A DNA stretch of 11,365 nucleotides from CAZAQS01 sp964486825 (lineage in GTDB: Bacteria > Chloroflexota > Anaerolineae > Anaerolineales > UBA4823): contig CAZAQS010000148.1 in NCBI GenBank assembly GCA_964486825.1, positions 1 to 11,365 on the forward strand, read 5' to 3'. Below, piece by piece: positions 5,534-11,365 of the stretch. The notes beneath the pieces are model-generated. The model saw nothing but the letters and a program-made list of their open reading frames with translations. It was not told the DNA's origin and ran no database searches. Position numbers and translations under genes: made by a program. How positions within the stretch are numbered: position 1 is the stretch's first letter; the number at the start of each line of letters is the position of its first letter.

Positions 5534-6063
5534 TTGTATCCGACTTCTTTTTGGATTACCGCCACCTTTTCAAAATCGATCGCGTCTGCAAGATCAAAAT
5601 GATATTTTGGGTTGAAATACAGTAGGTCCGCGACCGCCCGTTCGGTCGTGGCAATAAAATTACCTTTCCGATTGACAACGCCTTCCGGATTGTACAGATA
5701 TTCGTCTTTCAGCCTGCGGAAGAGAAAAGACCAATTGCCCACCCTCACCTTTTTGCTCTGACTGCTGACGAAAGTGTAAGCATATGTTGTCTGGCTGATG
5801 ATGCCCTCCAGGGCAAGCACCGATTCGGTCGACAGGTATGTATAGCGGTGAATAACGGCTTTTCCAAGCTCAAGCGGATCTAACTGCTCTATAGGAACAG
5901 TGGAATACAACCCCTTGTAAATGGGGATGAGCACCCCTTTTTGCACATAGCGCTTTATCGTGGTATACAGCGTGTTCCGATTCGAAATATTCCACAATAT
6001 TGCCAGATCGTTGCTATGGTATAGTTTGCGATCAGATTTGACAAGTTCACTTAATCTGTACAT
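5530..6063 (-). CDS. abiEi: AbiEi-type antitoxin/autorepressor (type IV TA), intact
   Basis: The 177-residue protein has an N-terminal winged helix (HSNDLAILWNISNRNTLYTT, then YVQKGVLIPIYKGLYSTVP), the usual AbiEi arrangement in which a hairpin ends in KGLYS. A C-terminal domain follows with YLSTESVLALEGIIS, GNFIATTERAVADLLYFNP and a short helix. It is the antitoxin for the nucleotidyltransferase encoded immediately downstream (4-bp overlap) and probably represses its own promoter. The start at 6063 is supported by the promoter, which would place the transcript start at the ATG; no ribosome binding site is present. It is slightly shorter than the broken AbiEi at 3697-4334. Confidence 0.85.
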   Translation of the reverse strand: MYRLSELVKSDRKLYHSNDLAILWNISNRNTLYTTIKRYVQKGVLIPIYKGLYSTVPIEQLDPLELGKAVIHRYTYLSTESVLALEGIISQTTYAYTFVSSQSKKVRVGNWSFLFRRLKDEYLYNPEGVVNRKGNFIATTERAVADLLYFNPKYHFDLADAIDFEKVAVIQKEVGYK

Positions 6064-6100
6064 ATATGTACAGGATAAACGATTATTTTTATATCGTCAA
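6057..6100 (-). promoter_or_regulatory. Leaderless promoter and perfect palindrome of the intact AbiE module
   Basis: On the minus strand, TTGACG (6095-6100) and TATCCT (6072-6077) are 17 bases apart, and the ATG begins 8 bases below the end of the -10 (6063), so the message would have almost no leader. A perfect 16-base palindrome TGTACATATATGTACA (6057-6072) spans the start codon and touches the -10. This is an obvious operator position for the AbiEi winged helix. Binding is inference; the palindrome and spacing are seen. Confidence 0.6.
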
Positions 6101-6219
6101 GCGTTTTTGCTATGTAAGAATTGCAACGATGCATCCGTGATTTATGGTAGACAAATACACTGGACACATTTTTGTTGACCCACCTTAAAAAAGTAGCCAA
6201 GAGACTTTTTTTCTACTTG

Positions 6220-6504
6220 TCCAATATAGCAGAACAAAAGTGGTAAGCTCTTGGACGGAAGAAGCGCAAACCGGATTCTGTCCTTTTAAGCCAAACGCTC
6301 TTTGTTTGGCCGCCATTGGGTTGAAGGTTCGGCGAACACAGAGCGTTCGAATCCTTCCGCGCTCATTTTGGTCACTTTCCCGCTACAGTAAAACTTTCTC
6401 CTACCCAAGACCTGCCAGAAGGCAGGTTTTTGCGTTTAATCCCTACTTTAGCCGGTTTCGTGATTTAGGATTAACCCGAAAAAATCATTAATTCCAATGT
6501 ACTT
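6220..6504 (+). repeat. Composite att-like repeat, copy D (most complete)
   Basis: Positions 6220-6365 match copy B without gaps. The hairpin GCCAAAC/GTTTGGC (6290-6310) is perfect. The dyad is GAAGGTTCGGCGAAC (6323-6337), centre ACAGAGC (6338-6344) and GTTCGAATCCTTC (6345-6357). Then CGCGCTCATTT, a short linker without the hairpin of A and C, the terminator (6410-6431), and TTCCAATGTACTT (6492-6504). It marks the boundary between the accessory mosaic and the region before the metabolic operon. The first motif has decayed to TCCAATATAG. Confidence 0.8.
6410..6431 (+). terminator. Intrinsic terminator of copy D
   Basis: ACCTGCC (6410-6416), loop AGAA, GGCAGGT (6421-6427), T run to 6431. It has the same stem as copy C with a different loop. 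Confidence 0.75.
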
Positions 6505-6685
6505 TCCTAAAAATGCACAAAAAATGCGCATTGTATGTGTCAATAAAAGTCAACGTCAGTCAACCAATTTTCGGAAAGGAAGGCTTATCATGGTGAAAAG
6601 TAGGTAAGGAGTTGCGTAGTTGCTCAGGGTAGCAGGGAAAAGCTTCTTTTTATTTAGCTTTGTTGATCTTTTTACTTATGCGGGA
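6505..6685. other. Spacer with a 5-codon ORF and an IS-end-like sequence
   Basis: A strong AAGGAAGG (6577-6584) precedes ATG at 6590, but the frame stops after five codons (MVKSR). Right after it, 6608-6623 (GGAGTTGCGTAGTTGC) matches the left end of the insertion sequence at 12 of 16 positions. This may be a truncated gene start beside a decayed IS end. No other gene is seen here. AAAGCT/AGCTTT near 6640-6660 is a weak minus-strand terminator candidate for the operon. Confidence 0.3.
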
Positions 6686-7009
6686 TCAGGTAGCAGATTC
6701 GATCTCTTTGTCAAAGGGGTCAATTTCTTTCCCTATTGTATGCCCAATGGAATGTCTGTATACCTCTTCATAAATCCCTTCTACAGCCGCAGCGTGTTTA
6801 TTTTTCGGAAGCGATTGAAGTAGATACTGAACATACCTGAACCAGCGAGCCCGATGACCGCGCCATAAACCAATCAGAGAAGCCACCAGGTATAAAAAGA
6901 TGGTCCCTACTAGGAGGATGGGGCTGAAACGGTTTCCCAGGAGAAGGTTGATTACTACGGCGTCGCGCCTGAGCTTTACAACCCGTTTTTCCCTACCCTC
7001 CTCGCTCAT
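6686..7009 (-). CDS. Small single-span membrane protein, third gene of the gdhA operon
   Basis: The 107-residue protein is not recognised. It has a charged, basic N-terminus (EEGREKRVVKLRR), one clear hydrophobic segment at about residues 30-49 (PILLVGTIFLYLVASLIGLW), then an Arg-rich stretch (RGHRARWFRYVQYLL) and a soluble acidic C-terminus. It overlaps the end of the upstream gene by 17 bases and shares its strand, which supports a real co-translated gene. The overlap region contains GAGGAGG but no alternative in-frame start after it. Basic residues flank both sides, so topology is uncertain. Function is unknown; a membrane anchor or partner for the upstream protein is only a guess. Confidence 0.6.
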   Translation of the reverse strand: MSEEGREKRVVKLRRDAVVINLLLGNRFSPILLVGTIFLYLVASLIGLWRGHRARWFRYVQYLLQSLPKNKHAAAVEGIYEEVYRHSIGHTIGKEIDPFDKEIESAT

Positions 7010-9338
7010 CCTGGCTCAAGTAGCCCAAGCCGCTCTTCCCATCCATGGCGACATCCAGGTGAGCGCCCGGGCGCTCACTCGGGATATGGATGACTTTGAT
7101 GCAGCGGCCGGCCTCAGAACCATCTACTGACAGTATCGTTGGCAGCTGATCGGCGGACTGCTTCAAAAATTCCCAATTCAAATAATCTTTGGAATCTTCG
7201 AGATCGACTGCCAGGGGGAAAATCTCGGTTTCTACCAGGTCCTGGAAGAAATGGGTCCCATATGATGGCTCGGTATTATAGCCATTCTGGTTCATGCTCA
7301 GTTCGACCAGGGCGCGGGTATTGAAGATGTCGGCGTAGGTGACAGGCACTCCCTGCAGAGGGTCGGACGATCCCCACCGGCCCGGGCCCAGGAGAATGAA
7401 CGTGCGCCCTTCCAGGTCTTTGTTTAACCGGCCGATCAACCGCGCCACTTCAGTATATGCGTGCGGGTTTTGCAGGGCGCGATATTTGGCCGGGTCCACG
7501 AGAACCAGGGTATCCACCCGGCTGATCGACCCCTGCGGTGCCATGCGACTGCAGCGGAAAATCTGGTCCTCCAAAGGGATACCAGTGGGGACCTGGAGGA
7601 CCGCCGTTTCGCGGGAGATGCCACGGTTCTGCGGGCGGCACTGCAATAGATGGAAGTTGAGCGCTTGATTGGGCCCGCCCGGTGCCAGGGAGACCGCAAA
7701 CTCCACATCCACCGGCAGCTGGTACTCCTCGGCCAAGCGGGTGAGCACTTCTTTGATTACCGGGATGAAATCAGTGCGTTGCAGGAGAGTATCGAAGGTT
7801 ACGATAAGCTCGCCCACAGGGACATTGGACAGTAGGGTCAGTGGTGAGCGGATAGTGTCACCGTCTACGATAGAGATCACCCATCGTAGGGAGTGATAAT
7901 CCCCTCCCAGCACTTCATCCACCGTTTTTGTCACCAGCCCGTTCTCATCCAGATCAATCAGGTCGACAAAATGCTGCGAGTAGTAGCGGATGGCTTTGCG
8001 TGTGATTTCCGGGCGAAGCTGGGGATGGCTGAGGTAGATCATGCGCGGGTAATCGTATGCCACGCGGTCGACGGCCCGCGTGCCCAGCCCCATCACCATG
8101 CGGACGAAGCCGTCTTCCCTCCGAAGCCGCGGGCTCCAGGTGATGGGGCTGAAGCTGTAAGCCACGCCAGCCACAGTGGGGAAGTAATACTGCCGGTGGC
8201 GCTGGCCTTGTACTTCCTGAAGCAGGATGGCCATGCGCTCGTCATAATCAAGCAGCCCCATCCGGCGGCGGTAGGCCAACGCATCGGGGCTGTAAATGCT
8301 GGCATACACCTTGCGAATCGCCAGGGTTAGATCTCGCAAGTTTTCCTTGGGCGTGCCCTGGTTGGCGCAGAAGAAGCTGGTGTATTTGCCCGCGAAGGAG
8401 GTGCCCCGATTATCCTCCAACAGGCTGGAGGAGCGCACGATCAGAGGGGCGTTGCCCACCTCTCCCAGAATTTCGCGCAGCCTGTCGGCGATCTCTTCAG
8501 GGAAGCGCGCCCGCGTGTAGGATTCCTGAATCGACGGGTACTCCGCCAGGATCTGCTCCTCCGATTTGTATTTCTGGTTGAGAAGCTCAATCTGGTTGAG
8601 CCTCAAGAAATCGTAGAACACGTCGGCGCCAACGAAGTATGAGCGCGGCAGGACGATCCGGTCAAAGATCTCGGGAGCAGTGTTCTCTAAGATCTTATAA
8701 GCCAGCATCAAACCAGCAGCTTTCCCCCCGATTTTGCCTGTCCCTATGCGGTGAGTGAGGATATTGCGGAAATCTGCGCTGGTGAACCAGCGTTTGGCTA
8801 TGTGGATAAAGGAAAGCTGGTCGCTGATCAGACTTTTAAGCAGGACAACGATCAGCTCCTGGAGATGGTGGTTGACGGCCTCCCGCTGCTCGTGCGGTAG
8901 GCTTTCGAATTTCTCTGCCTGGCGAAGCACCATCTCGAGAGGGGCGAGCTCGGGGTTGAACATCAATCCCAGATTGGATTGGGCCGCTTTCGATTTGGAT
9001 GAGGGGGCGACGATTTCATTAACAATCTGGATCAAGATTTCCCGTGGCAGGTTGTATGCGAAAAAGAAATCGGTCATATGATCACGGATCAGCCCCAGAC
9101 GCTTGGTCCAATTTTCTGCCGATTCCTGGCCCAACGGGTCATTCAGACCCTCGCGCTCCTGCGATTGAATGGCATGTTCGATCACTTCTTTCTCGAAGCG
9201 CTCCATGCTGATAATGCCGCGCTGAAATAGCTCTGTCCGCATCCTCTGCCGGATCTGCCCGCTAAGCATTGGATATTGCGCGATCAACAGGGCGAGATTG
9301 AGAATCTTGGAAGACTCGAGCTTGAGGTACCCTGGCAT
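6993..9338 (-). CDS. PEP/pyruvate-binding (PPDK N-terminal/ATP-grasp) protein without phosphohistidine domain
   Basis: In this 781-residue protein, residues 1 to about 195 are a helical N-terminal region without a recognised domain. Residues about 200-570 match the nucleotide-binding domain of PEP synthase and pyruvate phosphate dikinase: IGGKAAGLMLAYK (203-215), PLIVRSSSLLEDN (298-310), GTSFAGKYTSFF (312-323), AILLQEVQGQ (370-379), GLGTRAVDRVAYDYPR (417-432), VDVEFAVSL (543-551) and the closing FHLLQCRPQ (562-570). In full dikinases that motif is followed by the swivelling phosphohistidine domain and a PEP/pyruvate barrel. Here it is followed by about 200 different residues with ILLGPGRWGSSDP (648-660) and YGTHFFQDLVE (693-703). 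It probably binds ATP and phosphorylates or pyrophosphorylates an unknown acceptor, but cannot run the normal PEP synthase cycle alone. It lies 6 bases downstream of gdhA, with no obvious ribosome binding site, so is probably coupled to it. Confidence 0.85.
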   Translation of the reverse strand: MPGYLKLESSKILNLALLIAQYPMLSGQIRQRMRTELFQRGIISMERFEKEVIEHAIQSQEREGLNDPLGQESAENWTKRLGLIRDHMTDFFFAYNLPREILIQIVNEIVAPSSKSKAAQSNLGLMFNPELAPLEMVLRQAEKFESLPHEQREAVNHHLQELIVVLLKSLISDQLSFIHIAKRWFTSADFRNILTHRIGTGKIGGKAAGLMLAYKILENTAPEIFDRIVLPRSYFVGADVFYDFLRLNQIELLNQKYKSEEQILAEYPSIQESYTRARFPEEIADRLREILGEVGNAPLIVRSSSLLEDNRGTSFAGKYTSFFCANQGTPKENLRDLTLAIRKVYASIYSPDALAYRRRMGLLDYDERMAILLQEVQGQRHRQYYFPTVAGVAYSFSPITWSPRLRREDGFVRMVMGLGTRAVDRVAYDYPRMIYLSHPQLRPEITRKAIRYYSQHFVDLIDLDENGLVTKTVDEVLGGDYHSLRWVISIVDGDTIRSPLTLLSNVPVGELIVTFDTLLQRTDFIPVIKEVLTRLAEEYQLPVDVEFAVSLAPGGPNQALNFHLLQCRPQNRGISRETAVLQVPTGIPLEDQIFRCSRMAPQGSISRVDTLVLVDPAKYRALQNPHAYTEVARLIGRLNKDLEGRTFILLGPGRWGSSDPLQGVPVTYADIFNTRALVELSMNQNGYNTEPSYGTHFFQDLVETEIFPLAVDLEDSKDYLNWEFLKQSADQLPTILSVDGSEAGRCIKVIHIPSERPGAHLDVAMDGKSGLGYLSQDERGG

Positions 9339-9344
9339 GGTGGG

Positions 9345-10598
9345 TTATGCCCAGCCGCGTAGGCGAACCGCCTCGGCCACCCGGGAGATAGCCACCAGGT
9401 ACGCCGCCAAGCGGTTGTGCACGTTCCGCTTCTGGGCCATGTTGTGTACCGTCCAGAAAGCAGTAGTCATTTTCTTTTCCAGGCGCCTGTGCACATCTTC
9501 CTCTTCCCAGTAATAATCATAAGCGTTCTGCACCATCTCAAAATATGAGACGGTAACACCGCCCGCATTGCACAGGAAATCGGGGATGACGTACGCGCCT
9601 CTGCCGTGCAGTTCCAAGTCTGCCTCGGGTGTGGTAGGGCCATTTGCCAGCTCGACGATGAACCTGGCTTTTACCCTGCCAGCATTCTCTTCATTGATCG
9701 AATTTTCCAGGGCAGCCGGGATCAGGATTGTCACGTCCAGCTCGAGCAGCTCTTCGTTGGTGATGAATTGTGCTCCAGGTAAGCCGGTCACCGAGCCGGT
9801 TTTCGCCTTTTGCTCTGCCACCGCCTTAAAGTCCAACCCATCCGAGTTATAGATGCCGCCCCTCGAATCGGAGACCGCCACCACCTGCAGGCCGAACATC
9901 TCCACCCCCAACTTATGAGCGAATGAGCCCGCATTGCCGTACCCCTGGATGGCGGTGGTCATCCCCTGCAGATCAGTACTCACGGCTTTGGCCGCCTCGC
10001 GCAGGCAGTACATTCCGCCCCGAGCAGTGGCGTCTTCGCGGCCCTGCGACCCACCTAGGGCCAGAGGCTTGCCGGTGATCATCCCAAACTCGTTATATCC
10101 CTGCATGAAGGCAAATTCATCCGCCATCCAGGCCATGACCTGGGAAGTGGTATAAACATCCGGCGCGGGCACATCCTTCTCCATGCCTAAGATGCGTCCC
10201 GTCTGGCGAATATAGGCGCGGCTCAGGCGTTCCAGCTCGCTGGGTGAGAGCGACTTGGGATCGCAGATCACTCCACCTTTCCCACCTCCTAAGGGAATAT
10301 CCACCACCGCGGTTTTCCAGGTCATCCAGGCAGCCAGAGCGCGCACGGTATCGATCGTTTCACCGCTATGGAAACGTATCCCTCCCTTGTTTGGCCCGCG
10401 GGCGTCGTTATACTGCACCCTGAAACCATGAAAAATCTTGGTCGCACCGTCATCCATCTTCACCGGCAGCGTGACATGCAGCTCGCGCAAAGGATAACGC
10501 AGCAGCTCGTGCACCATCGGGTCGAGCTGCAGCAGCTCAGCAGCCTCATCCAATTGGCGCTGAGCCATCTCAAAGGGGTTGAAGGGTTTTTGAGACAT
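9345..10598 (-). CDS. gdhA: Glutamate dehydrogenase (Glu/Leu/Phe/Val dehydrogenase family)
   Basis: This 417-residue protein is of normal length for a hexameric Glu dehydrogenase. It catalyses reversible oxidative deamination of glutamate to 2-oxoglutarate and ammonia with NAD(P). The substrate-domain motifs are present: ARGPNKGGIRFH (K71), MTWKTAVVDIPLGGGKGGV (K95, catalytic K107) and KDVPAPDVYT (D147). The cofactor fold follows with IQGYGNAGSFAHKLG (GxGxxG) and AVSDSRGGIYN; the Asp after the second strand favours NAD over NADP, which is inference. The C-terminus has the IPDFLCNAGGVTVSYFEMVQN signature. The start at 10598 is supported by AGAGGA about 10 bases upstream and a promoter beyond it. 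It is the first gene of a three-gene minus-strand operon. Leu or Phe dehydrogenase are less likely given the length and motifs. Confidence 0.95.
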   Translation of the reverse strand: MSQKPFNPFEMAQRQLDEAAELLQLDPMVHELLRYPLRELHVTLPVKMDDGATKIFHGFRVQYNDARGPNKGGIRFHSGETIDTVRALAAWMTWKTAVVDIPLGGGKGGVICDPKSLSPSELERLSRAYIRQTGRILGMEKDVPAPDVYTTSQVMAWMADEFAFMQGYNEFGMITGKPLALGGSQGREDATARGGMYCLREAAKAVSTDLQGMTTAIQGYGNAGSFAHKLGVEMFGLQVVAVSDSRGGIYNSDGLDFKAVAEQKAKTGSVTGLPGAQFITNEELLELDVTILIPAALENSINEENAGRVKARFIVELANGPTTPEADLELHGRGAYVIPDFLCNAGGVTVSYFEMVQNAYDYYWEEEDVHRRLEKKMTTAFWTVHNMAQKRNVHNRLAAYLVAISRVAEAVRLRGWA

Positions 10599-10629
10599 GG
10601 TTGGGATCCTCTCGGGGAAATTTCGTCCA

Positions 10630-10657
10630 ATTATATATCATTTCGCGCTCCCATCAA
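10630..10657 (-). promoter_or_regulatory. Sigma70-type promoter of the gdhA operon
   Basis: On the minus strand, TTGATG (10652-10657) and TATAAT (10630-10635) are 16 bases apart. The start would fall near 10622, giving a leader of about 24 bases that contains the GAGAGGA ribosome binding site. No operator-like repeat is evident. Confidence 0.65.
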
Positions 10658-10777
10658 CTTGAGTTTTCAGTCGTTGGCGTTCTTGATCCTGATAACCTTC
10701 AAGGATGGAGAAAAGCCTGGCTTCACCCTCTTATGAGAAGGACCGAAGTAAGTCCTCCTGGCTGGGAAACCCACATT

Positions 10778-10803
10778 AGACTTGCTTTCCAGCAGGTCTT
10801 TTT
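10778..10803 (+). terminator. Plus-strand intrinsic terminator without an obvious gene
   Basis: AGACTTGCT (10778-10786), loop TTCC, AGCAGGTCT (10791-10799), T run to 10803, one G-T pair. No plus-strand gene precedes it; the DNA upstream is the gdhA promoter region. The hairpin and the following TTTAA resemble the terminators of the composite repeats, so it may be a decayed further copy or the end of a small RNA. Confidence 0.6.
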
Positions 10804-10866
10804 ATTTAACAGGCTGCCATTAATTCTGGGTTCGTAACGAGACGCGGGCTACTAAGAAGCAGTTAA

Positions 10867-10908
10867 GACACGGAGACGGGTTCCCTGAGCGCTAGCCGTC
10901 TCCGTGTC
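10867..10908. other. 13-bp perfect hairpin
   Basis: GACACGGAGACGG (10867-10879) and CCGTCTCCGTGTC (10896-10908) with a 16-base loop that contains AGCGCT. It is GC-rich and strong but without a T run, so not a standard terminator. It may be the end of a transcript from the right or a remnant of a mobile element. The stretch 10658-11104 otherwise shows no gene. Confidence 0.5.
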
Positions 10909-11015
10909 TCTCCTTGTATTGCAATAGAACTAAATAGAGAATAGTGATTAGCTATTTTGACGCACAATAGATGTTACATTAAGTAAATTTCACCCCGTCA
11001 AGTAGAAGGATCTGA

Positions 11016-11036
11016 AGTGAAACCAATCGTTTCACT
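11016..11036. other. 8-bp perfect inverted repeat
   Basis: AGTGAAAC (11016-11023), loop CAATC, GTTTCACT (11029-11036). There is no T run and no adjacent gene start. It could be an operator or a structural remnant. Confidence 0.35.
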
Positions 11037-11104
11037 ATTCGGGATTTATGCTGGTTCAACCTGACGGAATCATCAACTGAATAGCTTGTTGGGCGGCCAC
11101 TTCA

Positions 11105-11311
11105 CTAACCCTTGCTTTTTGTGTTGTTCTGTTTCTCCAGCCATGCTTGTACATTCAACGCATTCGAGTGGATCGTTAGGGTTGTATGGGTATCCAGATC
11201 AAACGTCTCTCTCCGAAGCCAGCGCCACATGATGCTCAAGTCCTTCCCAACAAATCCAAACCGCTCGAACATCCATACTGGCATGGGAAAGCGGGGCGAG
11301 CTTTTACCCAT
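11105..11311 (-). CDS. Unrecognised small ORF, 68 residues
   Basis: The translation is protein-like (PRFPMPVWMFERFGFVGKDL, then IMWRWLRRETFDLDTHTTLT and NALNVQAWLEKQ) and rich in Trp and Phe, but I do not recognise a family. An in-frame TAG lies 24 bases upstream of the ATG, so it is either a short gene or the 3' end of a broken one. There is no signal peptide or membrane span. It is probably accessory DNA on the far side of the gdhA operon. Confidence 0.35.
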   Translation of the reverse strand: MGKSSPRFPMPVWMFERFGFVGKDLSIMWRWLRRETFDLDTHTTLTIHSNALNVQAWLEKQNNTKSKG

Positions 11312-11365
11312 ACCAACCTGTTGCTTCGGCAGCTATCTGGAGTTCTGTGAAACCACCTGCTTCCA

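Noticed and set aside
6150..6180. Possible end of another insertion sequence (CACTGGACACATTTTTG)
   Set aside because: It recalls ends of some IS families, but there is no partner inverted repeat or transposase nearby.
3449..6502. CRISPR array from the repeated 10-mer
   Set aside because: The copies are few, 10 bases long and spaced irregularly over kilobases, with no cas genes.
1..6504. Integron attC sites with a cassette array
   Set aside because: The dyads recall folded attC sites, but the GTTRRRY/RYYYAAC boxes are not matched, cargo lies on both strands with its own promoters, and no IntI-type integrase is seen.

Overview
The window is bacterial DNA. The gdhA / PPDK-N-like gene pair, the TA and DUF4143 cargo and the IS701-like transposase resemble gene content I associate with Chloroflexota (Anaerolineae). 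That is an impression from gene content, not a demonstrated assignment. Two regions differ in character. Positions 1 to about 6600 are a mosaic accessory island of short, broken or mobile genes. Positions 6686 to 10657 are a compact three-gene minus-strand operon of ordinary, intact genes.

The accessory island is organised by four copies (A-D) of one composite repeat. A full unit reads: TCCAATGTAC motif, a ~90-bp tRNA-3'-end-like segment holding a dyad with a 7-base centre, a linker (with a hairpin in A and C), an intrinsic terminator, and a TTCCAATGTACTT motif. Copy A (1-230) is cut by the window start. Copy B (3474-3619) has only the dyad half and copy C (4686-4787) only the hairpin/terminator half. 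Copy D (6220-6504) has dyad, terminator and motif but no linker hairpin. B and C look like the two halves of one unit split by an AbiE toxin-antitoxin module. The outer 5-bp dyad arms covary between A (ACAGG/CCTGT) and D (GAAGG/CCTTC), and B carries the D-type left arm with the A-type centre and right arm. That is what a recombination product would look like, so I read the repeat as the attachment site of a tyrosine recombinase.

Between A and B lie a dead tyrosine recombinase C-terminus (catalytic Arg changed to Trp, catalytic Tyr changed to a stop, then a frameshift), the C-terminal part of an AAA/DUF4143 ATPase on the minus strand, a scrap of a recombinase carrying the first catalytic Arg, an apparently intact IS701-like insertion sequence, and an intact SRPBCC-fold gene. 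Between B and C is an AbiEi/AbiEii pair in decay: a one-base frameshift in the antitoxin and a toxin truncated by copy C. Between C and D is a second, intact AbiEi/AbiEii pair on the opposite strand. Both pairs show a 4-bp gene overlap, a -10 box ending 6 bases before the antitoxin ATG (leaderless arrangement) and a palindrome over the promoter or start.

The minus-strand operon runs gdhA (Glu dehydrogenase family), then 6 bases later a 781-residue protein with the ATP-grasp/PEP-pyruvate-binding domain of PEP synthase/PPDK but without the phosphohistidine swivel domain, then, overlapping by 17 bases, a 107-residue single-span membrane protein. A good sigma70-type promoter precedes gdhA. The last 700 bases hold three hairpins (one a clear plus-strand terminator) and a small unrecognised ORF.
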